From Mycobacterium sp. Aquia_213 (GTDB lineage Bacteria; Actinomycetota; Actinomycetes; Mycobacteriales; Mycobacteriaceae), in assembly GCF_026625985.1 (NCBI RefSeq), contig NZ_CP113116.1, positions 558,001-622,000 on the forward strand: a stretch of 64,000 nucleotides of DNA. Direction: 5' to 3'. Every line of letters starts with the position of its first letter. The first letter of the stretch is position 1. Position numbers and translations under genes: made by a program. Below are positions 27,241 to 35,480 of this stretch, piece by piece. A model generated the notes under the pieces. The model made no database searches, had not been told where the DNA came from, and worked only from the letters and a program-made list of their open reading frames with translations.

Positions 27241-28394
27241 ACCTGACTCCCGAGCAGCGTGCGCTGCAAGCGGAGCTCCGCGAATACTTCTCGAATCTGG
27301 TTTCGCCCGACGAGGCGAAGGCGATGGAGTCCGACCGTCACAACGCGGCCTATCGCGCGGTGGTCCGGCGCATGGGCCAGGACGGCAAGCTGGGCGTCGG
27401 ATGGCCAAAGGAGTTCGGCGGCCATGGCTTCGGTCCGATCGAGCAGTCGATCTTCGTCAACGAGGCGCAGCGCGCCGACGTGCCACTGCCCGCGGTGACG
27501 CTGCAGACGGTCGGCCCGACCCTGCAGCAGTACGGCAGCGAGCTACAGAAGAAGAAGTTCCTGCCCGCTATTCTGGCCGGCGAGGTGCACTTCGCGATCG
27601 GCTACACGGAGCCGGAAGCCGGCACCGACCTGGCGTCGCTGCGTACCACCGCGATCCGCGACGGCGACCACTACATCGTCAACGGTCAGAAGGTCTTCAC
27701 CACCGGCGCCCACGACGCCGACTACATCTGGCTGGCCTGTCGCACCGACCCGGAAGCGGTTAAGCACAAGGGCATTTCGATCCTGATCGTCGACACCAAG
27801 GATCCCGGCTACTCCTGGACGCCGATCATCCTGTCCGACGGCGCCCATCACACCAACGCCACGTACTACAACGACGTGCGGGTACCCGCCGACATGCTCG
27901 TCGGCGAGGAGAACGGCGGCTGGCGGCTGATCACCACCCAGCTCAACAATGAGCGCGTGATGCTCGGTCCGGCGGGTCGCACCGCCGGCATCTACGACCG
28001 GCTGCACGCGTGGGCGTCCAAGCCCGGTGGCGACGGCGTCACGCCGATCGACCACCAGGACGTCAAGCGGGCGCTCGGTGAGATCTACTCGATGTGGCGG
28101 ATCAACGAGCTGCTCAACTGGCAGGTCGCCGCGGCCGGCGAGGACATCAACGTGGCCGATGCTGCATCGACGAAAGTCTTTGGGACCGAGAGTATTCAGT
28201 ACATCGGTCGCCTTGCCGAAGAAATCGTAGGCAAATACGGTAACCCGGCCGAGTCGGACACCGCAGAGCTGCTCGAGTGGCTCGACTCGCAGACCAAACG
28301 CAATCTGGTGATTACCTTCGGTGGGGGCGTGAACGAAGTGATGCGCGAAATGATCGCGGCATCCGGCCTCAAAGTGCCGAGGGTGCCTCGATGA
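27231..28394 (+). CDS. fadE29: acyl-CoA dehydrogenase subunit FadE29 (ChsE2)
   Basis: This is the second subunit (387 residues) of the ChsE1-ChsE2 dehydrogenase. It has WPKEFGGHGFGPIEQSIF, the FAD-strand IGYTEPEAGTDLASLRTT, VNGQKVFTTGAHDADYIWLA, and the C-terminal LVITFGGGVNEVMREMIAASGL. It starts 10 bases inside the end of fadE28 and overlaps chsH2 as ATGA, so the subunits are translationally coupled. Confidence 0.94.
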   Translation: MFIDLTPEQRALQAELREYFSNLVSPDEAKAMESDRHNAAYRAVVRRMGQDGKLGVGWPKEFGGHGFGPIEQSIFVNEAQRADVPLPAVTLQTVGPTLQQYGSELQKKKFLPAILAGEVHFAIGYTEPEAGTDLASLRTTAIRDGDHYIVNGQKVFTTGAHDADYIWLACRTDPEAVKHKGISILIVDTKDPGYSWTPIILSDGAHHTNATYYNDVRVPADMLVGEENGGWRLITTQLNNERVMLGPAGRTAGIYDRLHAWASKPGGDGVTPIDHQDVKRALGEIYSMWRINELLNWQVAAAGEDINVADAASTKVFGTESIQYIGRLAEEIVGKYGNPAESDTAELLEWLDSQTKRNLVITFGGGVNEVMREMIAASGLKVPRVPR

Positions 28395-29344
28395 CCGATA
28401 TCAAGGAAGCGGTCGCGGAGATCACCGCCACCGTCGTCGCCAAGCCGCGCGCGGGCCGGGACCCGGTGAACCAGCCGACGGTCAACAACTGGGTGGAAGC
28501 GCTCGGCGACCGCAACCCGATCTACGTGGACGAGGCCGCGGCCCGCGCCGCCGGACATCCGGGAATCGTCGCGCCGCCGGCCATGATTCAGGTGTGGACG
28601 ATGTTCGGTCTGGGTGGGGAACGCCCGACCGACGACCCGATGGGCCCGATCATGCAGCTGTTCGACGACGCCGGCTACATCGGCGTGGTCGCGACCAACT
28701 GCGAGCAGACCTATCACCGGTATCTACGTCCGGGCGAGCAGGTCACGATCGCCTCCGAGATGCGCGACGTCGTCGGCCCCAAGCAGACCGGCCTGGGTGA
28801 GGGCTGGTTCATCAACCAACACATCACCTGGCGGGTGGGTGACGAGGATGTCGCCGAGATGGCTTGGCGCATTCTGAAATTCAAGCCTCGCGAGGCCGCC
28901 GAGGCCCCGTCCTCGGTGCCGGTGGACCTGGACGCCGACGCCATGATGCGTCCGGCGACGTCGCGTGACACCGCCTTCTTCTGGGAGGGCGTCAAGGCCC
29001 ACGAGTTGCGCATCCAGCGGCGGCCCGACGGCGGCCTGCAGCACCCGCCCGTTCCGGCGGTGTGGCAGGACAAAGCCGAGCCCATCGACTACGTGGTGGC
29101 CAGCGGTCGTGGCACGGTCTACAGCTACGTCGTGCACCACGCGCCCAAGGTGCCAGGTCGCACGCTGCCGTTCGTGATCGCGCTGGTCGAACTGGAAGAG
29201 GGCGTTCGTATGCTCGGCGAGCTCCGCGACGTCGACCACGCCGAGATCAAGATCGGAATGCCGGTTCGCGCAACTTATATCGACTTCCCGGCCGGTGACT
29301 CCGGCCCGGAGTGGAGCCTCTACGCCTGGGAGCCGGACGCATGA
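28391..29344 (+). CDS. chsH2: MaoC-like hydratase subunit with C-terminal DUF35 domain (ChsH2)
   Basis: ChsH2 with ChsH1 hydrates the unsaturated three-carbon side chain; its C-terminal DUF35 domain docks the aldolase Ltp2. The 317-residue protein has an N-terminal hot-dog domain (PTVNNWVEALGDRNPIYVDEAAARAAGHPG) to about residue 170. The DUF35 part runs from about residue 195 (FFWEGVKAHELRIQRRPDGGLQHPP) to the end. The four zinc-ribbon cysteines seen in many DUF35 proteins are absent. The start overlaps the chsE2 stop (ATGA). Confidence 0.94.
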   Translation: MTDIKEAVAEITATVVAKPRAGRDPVNQPTVNNWVEALGDRNPIYVDEAAARAAGHPGIVAPPAMIQVWTMFGLGGERPTDDPMGPIMQLFDDAGYIGVVATNCEQTYHRYLRPGEQVTIASEMRDVVGPKQTGLGEGWFINQHITWRVGDEDVAEMAWRILKFKPREAAEAPSSVPVDLDADAMMRPATSRDTAFFWEGVKAHELRIQRRPDGGLQHPPVPAVWQDKAEPIDYVVASGRGTVYSYVVHHAPKVPGRTLPFVIALVELEEGVRMLGELRDVDHAEIKIGMPVRATYIDFPAGDSGPEWSLYAWEPDA

Positions 29345-29742
29345 GCGCACCCGTTGTTGAAGTGGGCACCATCCTGCCCGAACTCAAGCTCCATGGTGAC
29401 CCGACGTTCATTATCTCAACGGCGTTGGCCACCAGGGACTTTCAGGACGTGCACCACGACCGGGACCTGGCACAGGCCAAGGGCTCCAAGGACATCTTCG
29501 TCAACATCCTCACCGACACCGGGCTGGTGCAGCGCTACGTCACCGACTGGGCGGGTCCGACGGCGCTGATCAAATCGATCGGGCTGCGGCTCGGAGTGCC
29601 CTGGTATGCCTACGACACCGTCACTTTCTCCGGCGAGGTGACCGCCATCGACGATGGCCTCATCACGTTGAAGGTGTTCGGCCGCAACAGCCTTGGCGAT
29701 CACGTCATCGCGAACGTGACGCTGACGATTGGGGATGCCTGA
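29341..29742 (+). CDS. chsH1: MaoC-like hydratase subunit ChsH1
   Basis: This 133-residue hot-dog-fold partner of ChsH2 has the MaoC signature FQDVHHDRDLAQAKGSKDIFVNI, which supplies the Asp/His pair. It then runs through WAGPTALIKSIGLRLGVPWYAYDTVTFSGEV. The ATG overlaps the chsH2 stop and the stop overlaps the ltp2 start, consistent with a ChsH1-ChsH2-Ltp2 complex. Confidence 0.94.
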   Translation: MSAPVVEVGTILPELKLHGDPTFIISTALATRDFQDVHHDRDLAQAKGSKDIFVNILTDTGLVQRYVTDWAGPTALIKSIGLRLGVPWYAYDTVTFSGEVTAIDDGLITLKVFGRNSLGDHVIANVTLTIGDA

Positions 29743-30911
29743 TGTTGTCGGGTAAGGCTGCGATCGTCGGCATCGGTGCCACCGACTTCTCCAAGGATTC
29801 CGGCCGCAGCGAGCTGCGGCTGGCAGCCGAGGCGGTTCTGGACGCGTTGGACGACGCCGGGTTGAGCCCGTCGGACGTCGACGGGCTGACCACCTTCACG
29901 ATGGACACCAATAAGGAGATCGCCGTCGCGCGGGCCGCCGGCATCGGCGAGCTGAAGTTCTTCGCCCAGACGCACTACGGCGGCGGTGCCGCGTGCGGGA
30001 CGGTTCAGCATGCCGCGATGGCCGTCGCGACCGGGGTGGCCGATGTCGTCGTCGCGTATCGGGCGTTCAACGAGCGATCCGGCATGCGGTTCGGCCAGGT
30101 GCAGACGCGGCTCGTGGGAGATGCCAGCGCACAGGCAGATTCGACTTCCGCGGACAATTCCTTCTCGTATCCGCACGGCTTGTCCACGCCCGCGGCGCAG
30201 GTCGCGATGATCGCCCAGCGGTACATGCACTGGTCCGGCGCGACCAGCCGGGACTTCGGCGCCATCTCGGTGGCCGACCGCAAGCACGCGGCCAAGAACC
30301 CCAAGGCTTACTTCTACGAGAAGCCGATAACCATTGAGGACCACCAGAATTCGCGGTGGATTGCCGAGCCGCTGCGGCTGCTGGACTGCTGCCAGGAGAC
30401 CGACGGAGCCGTCGCGATTGTGGTGACGTCGCCGGAGCGCGCGCGCGATCTCAAGCATCGGCCGGCGATCATCGAGGGGGCGTCGCAGGGCTCCAGCCCG
30501 GACCAGTACACGATGGTCAGCTACTACCGCCCGGAATTGGGTCTGCCCGAAATGGGTGTGGTGGGTCAGCAGCTCTGGTCACAATCGGGGCTGTCGCCGG
30601 CCGACATTCAGACGGCGATCCTCTACGACCACTTCACACCCTTCACCCTGATTCAGTTGGAGGAGTTGGGTTTCTGCGGTCGCGGCGAGGCCAAAGACTT
30701 CATCGCCGACGGCGCGGTCGAGATCGGCGGACGGCTACCCATCAACACGCACGGCGGCCAGCTGGGCGAGGCCTACATCCACGGGATGAATGGCATCGCG
30801 GAGGGCGTCCGGCAACTGCGGGGCACTTCGGTGAACCCGGTTCCCGACGTCGAGCACGTACTCGTCACCGCCGGAACAGGTGTGCCCACCTCCGGCCTGA
30901 TCCTTGGCTAG
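29742..30911 (+). CDS. ltp2: steroid side-chain aldolase Ltp2
   Basis: Ltp2 is a thiolase-fold retro-aldolase that releases propionyl-CoA and the C19 androstene skeleton. The 389-residue protein has the SCP2-thiolase outline (AAIVGIGATDFSKDSGRSE; TPAAQVAMIAQRYMH; PINTHGGQLGEAYIHGMNGI). It lacks the Cys nucleophile context of degradative thiolases such as FadA5. It ends the cyp125 operon. In M. tuberculosis a PPE gene (PPE63) follows; here a pyrimidine-rich stretch and an islet gene follow. Confidence 0.93.
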   Translation: MLSGKAAIVGIGATDFSKDSGRSELRLAAEAVLDALDDAGLSPSDVDGLTTFTMDTNKEIAVARAAGIGELKFFAQTHYGGGAACGTVQHAAMAVATGVADVVVAYRAFNERSGMRFGQVQTRLVGDASAQADSTSADNSFSYPHGLSTPAAQVAMIAQRYMHWSGATSRDFGAISVADRKHAAKNPKAYFYEKPITIEDHQNSRWIAEPLRLLDCCQETDGAVAIVVTSPERARDLKHRPAIIEGASQGSSPDQYTMVSYYRPELGLPEMGVVGQQLWSQSGLSPADIQTAILYDHFTPFTLIQLEELGFCGRGEAKDFIADGAVEIGGRLPINTHGGQLGEAYIHGMNGIAEGVRQLRGTSVNPVPDVEHVLVTAGTGVPTSGLILG

Positions 30912-30988
30912 CTTCCTCGGCTTCCTCCTTGCCTTTCGTTTTCGCCTTCCGTTTTCGCCTCGCGTCTTTCGCCTTCCGTCTTTCGCCT
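30912..30988. repeat. pyrimidine-rich degenerate tandem repeat
   Basis: The plus strand is almost all C and T with scattered G. A 12-14-base unit close to TTTCGCCTTCCGT recurs about five times with small changes, starting right after the ltp2 stop. It does not encode a plausible protein. It borders the repeat-flanked islet at 30989-31978. Confidence 0.65.
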
Positions 30989-31047
30989 CGAGTGTGAAGT
31001 TAGCTTCACGTTCGAGGCCGAGGGTGAAAGTAGCTTCACGTTCGACG
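30989..31047. repeat. left copy of 59-base hairpin-forming repeat flanking an islet gene
   Basis: This stretch contains two short palindromes of the form GTGAA-N6-TTCAC joined by GTTCGAGGCCGAGG. It is 51/59 identical to the stretch at 31920-31978, in the same orientation. The two half-arms can pair with each other, with five mismatches over 20 positions. It lies 42 bases before the start of the nuclease-like gene. A third partial half (GGGTGAAGTGACG) follows at 31048. Confidence 0.85.
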
Positions 31048-31088
31048 GGTGAAGTGACGCCGGCCCTGTGGCATGCGACGCTGCGGCG

Positions 31089-31928
31089 ATGGGTGAGCCA
31101 TTCGTGGGAAGTGAGGCTATAGCTGGGGGATTGCTGATTCGGAGCCAGCTGACCGCCCACTACACCAGGCTGTTCCGGGACGTCTACGTCAATCCAGACA
31201 CGCAGGTAACCGCCGCCTTGCGCGCGAAGGCGGGATGGCTCTGGGCCAAGCGCCAAGGAGTTGTCGCCGGGTTCTCCGCGGCGGCCTTACACGGCAGCAA
31301 GTGGGTCGACCACACGACGACAGTGGAGTTGCTCCACGAAAACCGGCACAGGTTGCCGGGTATTCGTACGCGAGGGGACCGAGTGGGGGAAGACGAAGTC
31401 GTCATTGTTGATGATGTGCCGGTGACTTCGCCGGCCAGGACGGCACTCGATCTCGGTTGCTGGTATCCGACGACGAGTGGGGTTGCTGCCATCGACTCGT
31501 TGGCCCGCGCGACGGACATTAAAGCCGCCGATGTAGAGCTGTTGGCTCAGCGATACCCGGGACGTCGAGGTATTGCGCGGGCACGCGTTTCAATCAGTTT
31601 GTTCGACCCCGGAGCGCAGTCTCCGAAAGAGACGTGGTTGCGTCTGGTCTTGATCCAGGCGGGCCTGCCACGGCCGCAGACGCAGATTCCGGTGCTCGAC
31701 GAATTTGGCAATGCAATCGCTTACCTGGACATGGGGTGGGAGGAGGTCAAAGTCGCGGTCGAGTATGACGGTGATCAGCATCGCAGTGATCGCTCTCAAT
31801 ACAACTGGGACATCAGGCGATTGGAGAGGTTGCAACACAAGGGCTGGATCGTGATCCGGGTCGTCGCGGGGGACCGGCCCGCCGAAATCGTCAGCCGTGT
31901 GAGGTCAGCGTTGTCCACCCGAGCGTGA
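31089..31928 (+). CDS. AbiEi-like N-terminus plus DUF559/Vsr-type endonuclease-like protein
   Basis: This 279-residue protein is of a kind common in mycobacterial accessory islets. The N-terminal part (GEPFVGSEAIAGGLLIRSQL, TRLFRDVYVN) looks like the winged-helix start of AbiEi-type antitoxins. The C-terminal part (about 190-260) looks like DUF559, a Vsr/PD-(D/E)XK relative, with Asp214 in YLDMGW, Glu225 in VAVEYDGDQH and His231. I prefer ATG 31089 because related proteins start MGEPF; ATG 31068 is possible. Base composition looks poorer in GC than the neighbours. The gene lies between two direct copies of a hairpin repeat, and its stop codon is inside the right copy. DNA cleavage is plausible but unproven. 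Confidence 0.8.
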   Translation: MGEPFVGSEAIAGGLLIRSQLTAHYTRLFRDVYVNPDTQVTAALRAKAGWLWAKRQGVVAGFSAAALHGSKWVDHTTTVELLHENRHRLPGIRTRGDRVGEDEVVIVDDVPVTSPARTALDLGCWYPTTSGVAAIDSLARATDIKAADVELLAQRYPGRRGIARARVSISLFDPGAQSPKETWLRLVLIQAGLPRPQTQIPVLDEFGNAIAYLDMGWEEVKVAVEYDGDQHRSDRSQYNWDIRRLERLQHKGWIVIRVVAGDRPAEIVSRVRSALSTRA

Positions 31929-31978
31929 AGTTAGTTTCACGTTCGCGGCCGAGAGTGAAACTAACTTCACGCTCGGCG
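31920..31978. repeat. right copy of 59-base repeat, with a perfect 20-bp hairpin
   Basis: The arms 31921-31940 and 31955-31974 are exact reverse complements of 20 bases around a 14-base loop. The stretch is also a direct repeat (51/59) of 30989-31047. The TGA of the nuclease-like gene (31926-31928) is in the left arm. There is no T-run after the stem, so it is not a classic intrinsic terminator. Confidence 0.9.
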
Positions 31979-32012
31979 CAGGCAAGGGCACGCTCGGCGC
32001 ACGCTCGGCGCA
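31968..32012. repeat. three copies of CACGCTCGGCGCA
   Basis: The 13-base word occurs at 31968-31980, 31989-32001 and 32000-32012, the last two sharing two bases. It continues directly from the right hairpin repeat toward the chsH3 end and looks like degenerate amplification of the repeat edge. Confidence 0.75.
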
Positions 32013-32027
32013 ATGGGCGAAAGAACG

Positions 32028-32888
32028 CTAGGCGGGGATCAGCTCGACGCCGCTGAGCACCACGGCGTTGTCGCGGGACGGCGCTACAACGGCGGCCACG
32101 AAGCGGCCATCTTCCTTCCACACGTTGATCCGCAGCGTCTCGCCGGGGAACGCGACACCCGCAAAGCGCGCGCCGTAGGCGGCCACGGCCGTCGCGTCGC
32201 CATCCAGCAACGCGTCGGTGATGGCCTTGCAGGTCATGCCGTACGTGCACAGGCCGTGCAGAATCGGCTGGGAAAAGCCTGCGGCAGCGGCGAATTCGGG
32301 GTCGGAGTGCAGCGGATTGCGGTCGCCGCACAGCCGATACAGCAGCGCCTGCTGCGGCAACAAAGGCACATCGAGCTCGAGGTCGGGCGCTCGATCGGGC
32401 GCCCCATCCGAAGACGACGGCCCGCGCTCACCACCGAATCCGCCTTCGCCGCGGGCGAAGATCGACCGTCGCTGCGTCCACAGCACCGTGCCGTCCGGCG
32501 CGGTCGCCGTCGTCTCGCTCCAGATCACCGCGGCCTTGCCCTTGTCCCAGATGTCGGTGAACCGGGTCACGGCCGTGGCGGAACCGGACGGCGGTAGCGG
32601 CCCGGGCACTTCGATCCGTTCGCTGGCGTGCAGCACCTTGGCCAGCTCGATGTCGATGCCGGGGAACTGCACCGTCGGCGGCTTGGTCATGTGGAACGAC
32701 GCCGCGACATTGCCGAACGTCGGCAACACCTGCGGGGTGTCGTCGATCAGATAGCGCAGCTCGCGCGGGTCCATGGGGTCGGCGCCCGCACCCAGCCCCA
32801 GGTGATACAGCTGGATATCGCTACTGCTCCAAGAGAATTCAAGCGGCTCCAGCTCAGCTGCCAGCGCGACGTCTACATCGATCGGCAT
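32028..32888 (-). CDS. chsH3: MaoC-type enoyl-CoA hydratase ChsH3 (Rv3538 homologue)
   Basis: This double hot-dog hydratase has 286 residues, of the type found in peroxisomal hydratase 2. It serves an early round of cholesterol side-chain beta-oxidation. The catalytic segment YRLCGDRNPLHSDPEFAAAAGF (Asp and His of the hydratase-2 motif) is in the second half. Its ATG is one base after the kstD stop, so the two genes form one transcript from the KstR box before kstD. Confidence 0.92.
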   Translation of the reverse strand: MPIDVDVALAAELEPLEFSWSSSDIQLYHLGLGAGADPMDPRELRYLIDDTPQVLPTFGNVAASFHMTKPPTVQFPGIDIELAKVLHASERIEVPGPLPPSGSATAVTRFTDIWDKGKAAVIWSETTATAPDGTVLWTQRRSIFARGEGGFGGERGPSSSDGAPDRAPDLELDVPLLPQQALLYRLCGDRNPLHSDPEFAAAAGFSQPILHGLCTYGMTCKAITDALLDGDATAVAAYGARFAGVAFPGETLRINVWKEDGRFVAAVVAPSRDNAVVLSGVELIPA

Positions 32889-32889
32889 A

Positions 32890-34572
32890 TCAGTTCTCTC
32901 CTGCGATGTGCAGCGCGGCGAGGTACCCGAAGGTCATCGCCGGCCCAATGGTGCCGCCCGGACCCGGATAGGTGTGCCCCATCACCGGTGCACTCACGTT
33001 GCCGGCGGCGTACAGGCCGTCGATGATGCTGCCGTCGTCGCGCAGCGCGCGGCCGTGGACGTCGGTGCGGATGCCGCCCTTGGTGCCCAGATCGCCGGGC
33101 ACCATCTTGGCGGCGTAATACGGTGCGTGGGTGAGCTCGCCGAGGTTCGGGTTGGGCTTGTTGGTGGGGTCGCCGTAGTACTTGTCGTAGGCGCTCTCGC
33201 CGCGATGGTAGTCGTCGTCAACGCCGGCGCGGGCAAAGCCGTTGAACCGCGAAACGGTTGCGGTGAACTCGGCGACCGGCAGGCCCGCTTTCTCGGCCAG
33301 CTCCTCGAGCGTGTCGGCCCGGATGATGACCCCGGACTCCATCCACTTGGTCGGAATACGTTGTCCCGGCTGAAGTCCCGCGAAGATGTAGCGGTCCCGG
33401 TACTGCTGGTCGAAGACCAGCCAGGCCGGAATGTTCTCACCCGGTCCGGCGCCCTGGCCGTGCTCTCCGCCGTACATGTGATGGCCGGCTTCGACGTAGG
33501 GCAGCGATTCGTTCATGAACCGCTTGCCGGACATGTTGACCATGATGGCGCCGGGCGAGTTACGCTCGGACAGCGCGATCCACGGCGCGCCCACCAGGGG
33601 CACCGTCGGAATCCACCACGCGTCTTCCATCAGATCCAGTGCGGCGCCCAGCTTCTCGCCCGCGAGGATGCCGTCGCCGGTGTTGGCCTTGGCGCCGACT
33701 GTCCAGTCGGTGGTGATGGGTGCGCGCTGATACTTCACCCGCATCTGTTCGTTGTGGTCGAAGCCGCCGGACGCCAGGATTACGCCGCGCCGAGCCCGAA
33801 TCAACTGCGGCTCAGCCGATTCCGCTGTGCCGGCATCGCGGACATAAACCCCGCGCACCGCGCCGTCTTCGACATAAAGATCGGTGAGAGCGGTGTTCAG
33901 CCGGACGGGAACCCCGGCCCGCTGCAGCCCCACTCGCAGCGGCGCGATCAGCGCCCGGCCCATGCCGACGAGGTTTTTGCCGGTGGCCTTGGCCCACATG
34001 GTCCGCGCGCCGACCTTCAGGCTGCGCAGCACTCCCCGCGGGTGCCGCTTCAGCATGTTCAGTCGCACGTAATCCTGCTGCATCACAACCACATTGAGCG
34101 GCACCTTGCCGTACGCCGGCTCCAGCCCGCCCTCGTCGGGACCGAGCTTGCGCGCGTTGAACGGCTTGGGCTCGATCGAGCGCCCCTCCGCGCGCCCGCC
34201 GGGCGCCTCGGGGTAGTAGTCGGAATACTTGGGCACCCAGCACATCTTCAATGGCGTGTTCTTCAGCACGAACGACAGCATCTCGGGACCGCGCTGCAGG
34301 TAGGTGTCGATGCGCTCGGGCTCGACGACTTTGCCGACGATTCCGTGCAGGTAGGTGCGGGCGGCCTCGGGGGTGTCACGCACGCCGTCGCGCTTGAGCA
34401 CCTCGTTGTTCGGGATCCAGACGCCGCCCCCTGAGCGTGCGGTGGAGCCGCCGAAATGCGGGGCCTTCTCGATGACTAGTGTCGAAAGGCCTCGGTGCGC
34501 GGCGGCGAGGGCAGCCACCATCCCGGCGGCGCCGCTTCCGACCACGACGACGTCGTACTCCTGCGCTGTCAT
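32890..34572 (-). CDS. kstD: 3-ketosteroid delta1-dehydrogenase KstD
   Basis: KstD introduces the 1,2 double bond into ring A of 3-ketosteroids, needed with KshA for ring B opening. The 560-residue flavoprotein has the FAD motif VVVVGSGAAGMVAALAAAHRG at residues 8-28, the segment GGVWIPNNEVL, and the C-terminal GNVSAPVMGHTYPGPGGTIGP that closes the flavin site. I use ATG 34572 (MTAQEYDVV); a start at 34581 would put codons inside the KstR box, whose edge is only one base from the ATG. The transcript is therefore probably leaderless or nearly so. Confidence 0.94.
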   Translation of the reverse strand: MTAQEYDVVVVGSGAAGMVAALAAAHRGLSTLVIEKAPHFGGSTARSGGGVWIPNNEVLKRDGVRDTPEAARTYLHGIVGKVVEPERIDTYLQRGPEMLSFVLKNTPLKMCWVPKYSDYYPEAPGGRAEGRSIEPKPFNARKLGPDEGGLEPAYGKVPLNVVVMQQDYVRLNMLKRHPRGVLRSLKVGARTMWAKATGKNLVGMGRALIAPLRVGLQRAGVPVRLNTALTDLYVEDGAVRGVYVRDAGTAESAEPQLIRARRGVILASGGFDHNEQMRVKYQRAPITTDWTVGAKANTGDGILAGEKLGAALDLMEDAWWIPTVPLVGAPWIALSERNSPGAIMVNMSGKRFMNESLPYVEAGHHMYGGEHGQGAGPGENIPAWLVFDQQYRDRYIFAGLQPGQRIPTKWMESGVIIRADTLEELAEKAGLPVAEFTATVSRFNGFARAGVDDDYHRGESAYDKYYGDPTNKPNPNLGELTHAPYYAAKMVPGDLGTKGGIRTDVHGRALRDDGSIIDGLYAAGNVSAPVMGHTYPGPGGTIGPAMTFGYLAALHIAGEN

Positions 34573-34573
34573 G

Positions 34574-34587
34574 TAGAACACGTTATA
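34574..34587. promoter_or_regulatory. KstR operator (kstD/hsaE intergenic)
   Basis: TAGAACACGTTATA fits TnnAACnnGTTnnA. It abuts the kstD start (one base away) and lies 57 bases before hsaE. It is the only box I see in this divergent region and should serve both operons. Confidence 0.9.
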
Positions 34588-34644
34588 GAATTGCCCGGGC
34601 TGGCCGCTACCGGCCCGGTCAAACGGACGAGGGGACTTCGGTAA

Positions 34645-35430
34645 ATGCTCAGTGTTGCGACCCGCGACGAGCTGGCTGCCGACCTGGCGCAGGCCGAACG
34701 CAGCCGGGTGCCGATCGCTCCGTTGACGTTAGCCAACCCGGATATCGACGTCGTCGACGCCTACGAGATCCAGCTGATCAACATCCGGCAGCGGGTCGCC
34801 GAGGGCGCACGGGTGCTGGGCCACAAGGTCGGCCTGTCCAGCAAGGCGATGCAGCAGATGATGGGCGTCGACGAGCCGGACTACGGCCACCTGCTCGACG
34901 AGATGCAGGTGTTCGAGGACGCCCCGGTCAGAGCGGACAAATACCTTTACCCGCGGGTGGAGGTCGAGGTCGGCTTCATCCTGTCGGCCGACCTGCCGGG
35001 CGCCGGGTGCACCGAAGAGGACGTGCTGGCGGCCACCGAAGCCCTGGTGCCGTCGATCGAGTTGATCGACACCCGGATCACCGACTGGAAGATCGGGTTG
35101 TGCGACACCATCGCCGACAACGCCTCGTCGGCGGGTTACGTGCTGGGTAAGGCCCGGGTGGCACCGGCCGACATCGACGTCAAGACGATCGACGCGGTGC
35201 TCACCCGCAACGGCGAGGTGATCGCCGAGGGTCGCAGCGACGCCGTGTTGGGCAATCCGGTGACGGCGGTGGCATGGCTGGCCCGCAAGGTGGAAAGCTT
35301 CGGGGTGAGGCTGCGTAAAGGTGACGTAGTGCTTCCCGGATCGTGCACTCGAGCGATCGACGCCCGGGCCGGTGACGACTTCATCGCGGAGTTCACGGGG
35401 CTGGGTTCAGTCCATTTGTCGTTCGAATAG
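34645..35430 (+). CDS. hsaE: 2-hydroxypentadienoate-type hydratase HsaE
   Basis: HsaE hydrates 2-hydroxyhexa-2,4-dienoate released from rings A/B to 4-hydroxy-2-oxohexanoate. The 261-residue protein has the hydratase/decarboxylase signatures GHKVGLSSKAMQQMMGVDEPDYG, VEVEVGFIL, IELIDTRITDWK and VVLPGSCTRAIDA. It begins the operon hsaE-hsaG-hsaF, as in M. tuberculosis Rv3536c-Rv3534c. Confidence 0.95.
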   Translation: MLSVATRDELAADLAQAERSRVPIAPLTLANPDIDVVDAYEIQLINIRQRVAEGARVLGHKVGLSSKAMQQMMGVDEPDYGHLLDEMQVFEDAPVRADKYLYPRVEVEVGFILSADLPGAGCTEEDVLAATEALVPSIELIDTRITDWKIGLCDTIADNASSAGYVLGKARVAPADIDVKTIDAVLTRNGEVIAEGRSDAVLGNPVTAVAWLARKVESFGVRLRKGDVVLPGSCTRAIDARAGDDFIAEFTGLGSVHLSFE

Positions 35431-35480
35431 GCTCGGATTAGTTTTGAATCAGTTGATTTAACGCTTCGAAAGGCAGCATC

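Noticed and set aside
30989..31047. CRISPR array or insertion-sequence ends at the islet
   Set aside because: Only two copies flank a gene, with no spacers and no cas genes. There is no transposase, and the copies are direct rather than terminal inverted repeats of an element.
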